Shown: positions 59,027 through 64,000 of the stretch, piece after piece | Layout of the letters: each line of letters opens with the position of its first letter | How positions within the stretch are numbered: the stretch's first letter is position 1 | From: Nageia nagi | Lineage: Eukaryota > Pinophyta | Assembly (NCBI GenBank): GCA_050084985.1 | Contig: JBITNC010000001.1 | Span: 153,140,001-153,204,000 of the forward strand | Reading direction: 5' to 3' | DNA: 64,000 bases | Notes under the pieces: generated by a model | The model's input: only the letters and a program-made list of their open reading frames with translations | Told to the model about the DNA's origin: nothing | The model's database searches: none | Translations under genes and position numbers: made by a program

Positions 59027-61711
59027 CTATTTATTCTGATATTGTTGTGCTCTTGTAGCTATAACAATCATATGTATTGAATCATCTATAGTCCCTATAA
59101 ATGGTATATCCTTATTATTCCATGTATAGTTCATTTGGTTCGGGATGGTTGCCACATTATTAGCCTGATGTGAAGGTAAGGGGTTTTGATATATCCCTAA
59201 ATTTTGATTTGAAGGCATAACAGGATTATCCACATCTATCTTTCGACTATCTATCAAGTCTTGAATTTTATGCTGTAAAGTTCGACATCTATTTGTATTA
59301 TGTCCCTTTTGCCTGTGATAAGCACAAAATTCATTTTCCTTATACCATTTGCTTCCCTTAGCATTAGGATTTTCAAGTTTTATATTAGGTAATCTAATCA
59401 TACCATTATCACATAATTTTTTAAGTATTTCGGCTAATGGTTCTGCTAATGGGGTAAAATTTCTTTTAGGCTTAGGTTCAACATTTTCTTTGATTTTTGA
59501 AGCTTGACCAGAATCTTCTATCATAGCTATTTGATTGTTTTGTGGTTGTTTAGTACTATTCTCATATTGATTACCCTTTTTGTATTCTTTTTTCTTGAGC
59601 TTTAGTTCTCCATCTTGAACTTTAACTCTTTCTATAACTACTGCCTAAGCAATAGCTTCTTCAAAAGTTCTATGTTGTTGAATTTGGAGAACACTGGCTA
59701 TTGGTATTAAACAACTTTGACTAAATAATTTAACCAATTCCTCTTATGGTATTGTATAAGGCATACTAGTGAGTATGGCCTGCCATCTTGAGATGTAATC
59801 TTGTATAGTTTCATCAGGAAATTGTTGCAATCTCGTAAGATCAGTAATTGAAGATTTTTCTTTAATATTGATTCTAAAATGTTCAAGAAATTGATTAGCC
59901 AAATGTTTGAACGTATATAAACTATGCATAGGTAAACTATTATACCAATCCAAAGCTTGGCCTGCAAGTGTCATAGGAAATATACGTAACATTAATGAGT
60001 CATCATTGGCTATCTGATAACTAGAAAATGTAAATTTCCTCAAATGTTCTTTGGGGTCTTCTCTTCCTTTAAATGACTCTATTTTAGGAAATTCAAACCT
60101 ATATGGTAGTTTCTTTTTTGGAACACTTGGATGAATAGGTTCATTGCAAATATTCTTGTAATTTAACTTTTGAAGTCCTTGAACATTCATTTCTCGATTT
60201 ATAAAATCCTTCATAAAGTCTTCTAATTCTTTATCGGTTCTATGACCTTGAGTGTGTCTATGATATCTTCGAGTATTTGGATCATTTTTCGAAATTGATC
60301 TTGAAATGTAAGACTCATAGTCAGAAGGAAACTCTGACGGTGGTGGAGGTAATATTTTAAGAGGTGAATGTTGTCGCGGAATAGGGATTCTAGGAGGTTT
60401 TTGGGGTATCCCTTTTCCATATAAATCTTTTTCCTTGTAATCAGGTTGTTTTGTTTGATTTTGGGTTTGTTCAATCCAACTTTTAATAGAATCTTGCTTT
60501 TGTTTATCATATAATTTTTGAAGTTCTAGTTCCTTATCCATTTCATTTTGTAATAAAATGGCTATCTCTCTATCCATCACCTCTTGTTTGTCTAAGTAAG
60601 GATCTCAATATCTTTGTATTTGACTTCCTTCAGGAGTTTCCGGTTTCAAATTCCTTATTTTTTGATATTCATCCCACTATCTTTGTTTTTCTTTCTCCAT
60701 ACGTAGATATCGTTCCCTTTTTATTTTTTCATTCTCTAATTCTTTAAGTTGTAATTCCTGTAAACGAAGTTGAATCTCATGCTCTTTATGAAGTCTTTTC
60801 TTTTCTTGTTCCCGGAATTCGTTTCTTTCTTTCTTTGCTTGTTCTTGTTCTATGAATTTTCTTTTATCTCTAAGAAGTTTATCTTCCATTTCTTTTAATT
60901 TATCCTCTTGTTCTTGAATTTTAATGAATTGGTCAACTTCATTTAGGAGATATTGCATCTCTGCGGCCTTTTTAATATCATCAGCATGTATTTCCGTGAA
61001 TTTTTGATCGGCTTTTATTTTACATAATTGTCGTTCTTCTAGTTCTTCATAAGAAGGTATCTCTTCTATTTTGTACTTAGATGTCCTTCTATGTAATCCT
61101 TCCTTTGAAGAATAAGATTTCTCCGTTTGCTTTATTGAAGCAGCTCTTTGTGTTAAATTACTCGTAGGTATTGATACTTTATTTTTTCCTAATTTGAGAG
61201 ATTTATGAGAAAAAGAAGCTCCCTCCTTTCAGATTAAAGAGCTTACTTTTTGACCATCTGATAATTGATGAATGACTCTTTCATATGTAACCTTATAAGG
61301 CTCAGTATCTGGTACCGCTATGGTTTTGGCCCGAGATTTAGCCTCGTCAATTTCTAAGTTAACAAGCCTTCGGTCTAGTTTTTCTACATCTCCTAGTAAA
61401 CTAGAGGTCATCTTAGGAATATCCCTAAGATTAGCTAAGTGACAATGAATTTCAATTAACTCTTCATCTAACACTTGCATTCCAGCCTTGGTAATAGGAT
61501 CTTCTATACTTTGTTTTTGCAATCTAGTTTGATCATAACCACGATCCCAATTTTTACTTTCATAACGAATTACCCGTGAATTTGATTCATTTAAAGGAGG
61601 TGGCCTCCTAACTGGATACTCTATCAAATCCATATTGTCTGAATCTATTTCTTGTATTTCAAATGGGTGTTCTTGCATTTTCTTAGCTGTCATACTTCTA
61701 GTTTGAACCAT
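59027..61711 (-). pseudogene. Tat-2 gag
   Basis: Starts MVQTRSMTAKK at 61711, a typical gypsy gag start. After a stop near 61229 a highly charged coiled coil follows (60958-60677, rich in KEME, REQEKKR and LQLKELENEKI). The core domain (60580-59744) contains FKGREDPKEHLRKFTFSSYQ, LAGQALDWYNSLPM and FLEHFRINI, which is PF03732. The last piece (59524-59027) has the RNA-binding knuckle C67-x2-H70-x4-H75-x4-C80. About four stops or frame shifts separate the pieces. The knuckle of Tat-1 gag aligns with it. Confidence 0.88.
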
Positions 61712-63491
61712 TTTTAGATATCATAAACAAGCATCGTTAACAAGAAACTCTATTTTTATCTTTTAGATTATATTTTCGAGAAAACAATTTAATGCACAAA
61801 CAGCCTATATGTAAACCTACTTTTAACGATGTAATTATCTTTTTTAACTTTTTCACATATTTTAAGTGTTTGAATTAAATGAATGATATGGGTTGTTTAT
61901 TTTAATCTTTTTAATTTTCCTAGTTTGTTTTGACTAGTCAAGTGTTAAATAAGGTAGGTTGGGTAATTCTAACATTTGCAAATTTCTATGGCTTTTGGCT
62001 TGGTTCTAGATGAGTCTCCTTTTTTGACTCCTACCTAAAGGAAAGTTACCTTGGTCATCACCTCCAAGTGTAACTGGCTCTATGGTTTCAAGTGCATTAT
62101 GTCGGTGATTACAAAGAAGTAAGAATTAACGGTTGGTAGTGACATCCAACTCGTTAATGTTCAATTATTCCTTAAGGCCTTATGAAATGCATTTAAACAA
62201 GTAAGATACATTTATGCATACTACCCTCCCAAACATTCATGTCCATTTACTTATTTTATCTTAGTGTGATATAATCAAAAGTTTCTTTTAAGTGAGTCTT
62301 GACCTTAATAAACCCCGTTATTCTTTTTAATTAAAATGTGATTCATTATCCAACCTCTTAATGATGTTCATTAACCCCTTACAGCTGTGGAAGTATTATG
62401 TGTAATAAATTCCTTCTTCTTATTAGTCACATATCTCTTCGACCTCCAATGGAGTGGTAAGAGCAGACTAGGTAAGAAGCCGTTAAGTGTAGATAAATTA
62501 GTTAAGTGAGATTCAATTACTCCTCCAAGAGTCACATATCCCTTCGACCTCCAATGGAGTGGTAAGGGTAGACATCTTTAAGAGTGTTAATGTGAAGTAT
62601 ATTTCCAGATAAGATGTGAATAAATTTGACCTCTTTCACTTAACTTATTTCTGATCACTTAAGATCGCTTGAAGCGCAAAAGTGAGAGCATACTTTGTTA
62701 AGTGAAAGTACTTAATGTATTCGAATCCCTCCAATTCATTAACCTTTTAATATGATTTATACTACCCAAAAATCGATTCATTTACCTTAGGTTCATTCCA
62801 AATTAAGTGTAATTCATTCACTCCTTCCAATAGTGGAAGTATTAAGTGTAGTAAATTACTTCCTCTTACTAATCACGTATCCCTTCGACCTCCATTGGAG
62901 TGGTAAGGGCAGACTTGGTAAGAGGTCATTATGTGTGGATGAATTAACCAAATTAATGATAATGTGAATGTGAAAGAAAAGAAAAATTAATTACTCCTTA
63001 TCCGGTCTATTCTGGTCACCTTAGGTCGCACGAAGCGCAAAGGGAGAGCATAAGTAGACAAGATAAAAAGTATTAATGTGTATATAACCTTAACCCAAAA
63101 GAATAAAAACAAACAACATTATTTATAACATACATTAAATAAAAATGCATTTAAAGTTTTGCTACCCATTTTCTACATGCACTCTGAGAAAAGAGATCAC
63201 ACAAAATTTTACTGACTGTCATTTTAAATGCCTATTTACATTTACTATTTTTACGTCAGATTAGAAAACATACCCATTTTACAGAGATCGTTGATGATTT
63301 TACAGTGATCGTTGGCAATTTAGGTACGATCATCGACGATCCTAAAAACCAGAAAATAAAAACAAAACAACAAATCAAACAGATTAAGTTAGTTTCTGAT
63401 TCCACAGGATGCAAATAGATTTGAAAAATATAATCAAAACAATATGTAATTGATCCTATTTTTTGCTTCAATTCACTAAATGCATGCAAGG
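61712..63491 (-). other. Tat-2 5' leader with internal repeats
   Basis: About 1.8 kb without a convincing ORF. A 38-bp word, TCCCTTCGACCTCCAATGGA with flanks, recurs near 62424, 62531 and 62873. Another pair near 62650 and 63013 shares TCGC then GAAGCGCAAA. A third pair near 62389 and 62835 shares GGAAGTATTA. Together they suggest an irregular duplication of about 0.4 kb. A 63280-63345 stretch carries CGATC-type words like the LTR. Confidence 0.75.
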
Positions 63492-63510
63492 GGCCCTCCT
63501 TCTAGCGCCA
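63492..63510 (-). other. Tat-2 primer binding site
   Basis: On the minus strand TGGCGCTAGAAGGAGGGCC follows the LTR end GTATACACA by three bases. A TGGCGC start is usual for primer sites of Tat and Athila elements. I cannot name the tRNA with certainty. Confidence 0.75.
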
Positions 63511-63513
63511 GAT

Positions 63514-64000
63514 TGTGTATACTAAATTGTGCACCTAAAATGTAATTTAGTCAGATAAATCATTCAATATAATAAATTAGAACACATTCAATATTACACA
63601 TCAATACTAATGTAGATATTATATCCGAAAGAAGATTTTGATGAGATTTAATAAAATAAGAGACTGTTATCAATCTGCATGAATCAGGATCAATTTATTG
63701 TCGATCGACAACGATCTTATGGATCGGCAATGATATACTTAGGGATTGGCAGCGATCAATGGTCTCTTGCTATTATAGTGCTTGTTGTAAACTTTCAGCT
63801 TTTGTCATCGATCTGAGAAATCATCGTCAATTGATCTTCAAATCGTCGATGATTTATGGCGTTATAATAAACTTTTTGCAAAATTTTGAAATATTTTGTA
63901 TCACTTCTTGGTTGTTCTCCTTCACACTTGTTTCTATCATCTTTTTCCTGTATTGACCCTACACACAGAAAACAAACAAAACATCAAAGCATACCTGCTA
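63514..64000 (-). repeat. Tat-2 5' LTR, cut by window end
   Basis: The first 487 plus-strand bases of the right LTR, aligned to 49837-50323 with about 39 differences by eye. By comparison, about 610 bp more should follow beyond the window. Confidence 0.92.

Larger units (their letters stand above)
49837..64000 (-). mobile_element. Tat-2: large Ty3/gypsy Tat-lineage element with extra ORF
   Basis: A minus-strand element of about 14.8 kb if its right LTR is full length; about 14.2 kb lie in the window. The order is 5' LTR (63514 onward), TGGCGC-type primer site, a 1.8-kb repeat-bearing leader, gag, protease, RT, RNase H, archaeal-type RNase H, integrase, an extra 405-codon ORF, a 3' noncoding region with short tandem repeats, a polypurine tract and the 3' LTR. 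The second RNase H places it in the Tat clade. Visible LTR divergence is about 39 in 487 positions (8%), mostly transitions. It is inserted in Copia-3 gag. Gag and pol have a handful of stops or frameshifts. Confidence 0.92.

Overview
The window looks like a piece of a large, strongly AT-rich, repeat-filled seed-plant nuclear genome. I see no convincing single-copy host gene, tRNA, rRNA or CRISPR array. Nearly everything that can be recognised is LTR retrotransposon: Ty1/copia elements with initiator-Met-tRNA primer sites, Ty3/gypsy elements of the Tat lineage (dual RNase H, LTRs starting TGTAGACAC on the coding strand), and a family with very long LTRs and almost no coding capacity. The species cannot be fixed from the sequence; a gymnosperm or a large-genome angiosperm would both fit.

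Layout. (1) 1-997: no feature seen. (2) 998-26719: three copies of a long repeat, read as very long LTRs (at least 5 kb). Copy 1 (998-1355 plus 8586-13279) is split by a complete but heavily decayed copia element, Copia-1 (1356-8585, + strand, 5-bp target duplication TGTAC). A roughly 3.1-kb internal region follows (13281-16419) with a primer-site-like start and a polypurine tract. Copy 2 (16420-20140) is fused directly to copy 3 (20141-26719). Copy 3 carries a 1.9-kb insertion (22851-24780). (3) 26733-33079: decayed DNA containing a broken Tat pol region on the minus strand (28700-30910) and a weak gag-like trace (about 32500-32770). (4) 33080-47380: Tat-1, a minus-strand gypsy element with gag but no visible pol. 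On the opposite strand it carries an intron-containing plant mobile domain (PMD) gene remnant, and it has a 191-bp tandem array beside its 3' LTR. Its gag is split by Copia-2 (39653-44918, minus strand, LTRs about 96% identical, target duplication GATAA). (5) 47381-49836: remnant of a third copia element, with its integrase region missing, lying between the two Tat elements. (6) 49837 to the window end: Tat-2, a minus-strand element of about 14.8 kb whose 5' LTR runs off the right edge. In coding order it has a repeat-bearing leader, gag, protease, RT, RNase H, archaeal-type RNase H, integrase, and then an unbroken 405-residue ORF of unknown function built from two copies of one domain.

How it fits together. 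LTR divergence counted by eye gives Copia-2 about 4%, Tat-2 about 8% and Tat-1 roughly 13%, which matches the nesting: Copia-2 lies inside Tat-1, and both Tat elements lie in or beside Copia-3. Most differences are transitions and many coding breaks are TAG/TAA/TGA where Gln or Trp is expected, as in methylated, silenced DNA. None of the elements looks autonomous now. The most interesting content is the cargo of the two Tat elements: the antisense PMD gene in Tat-1 and the duplicated-domain ORF downstream of integrase in Tat-2.
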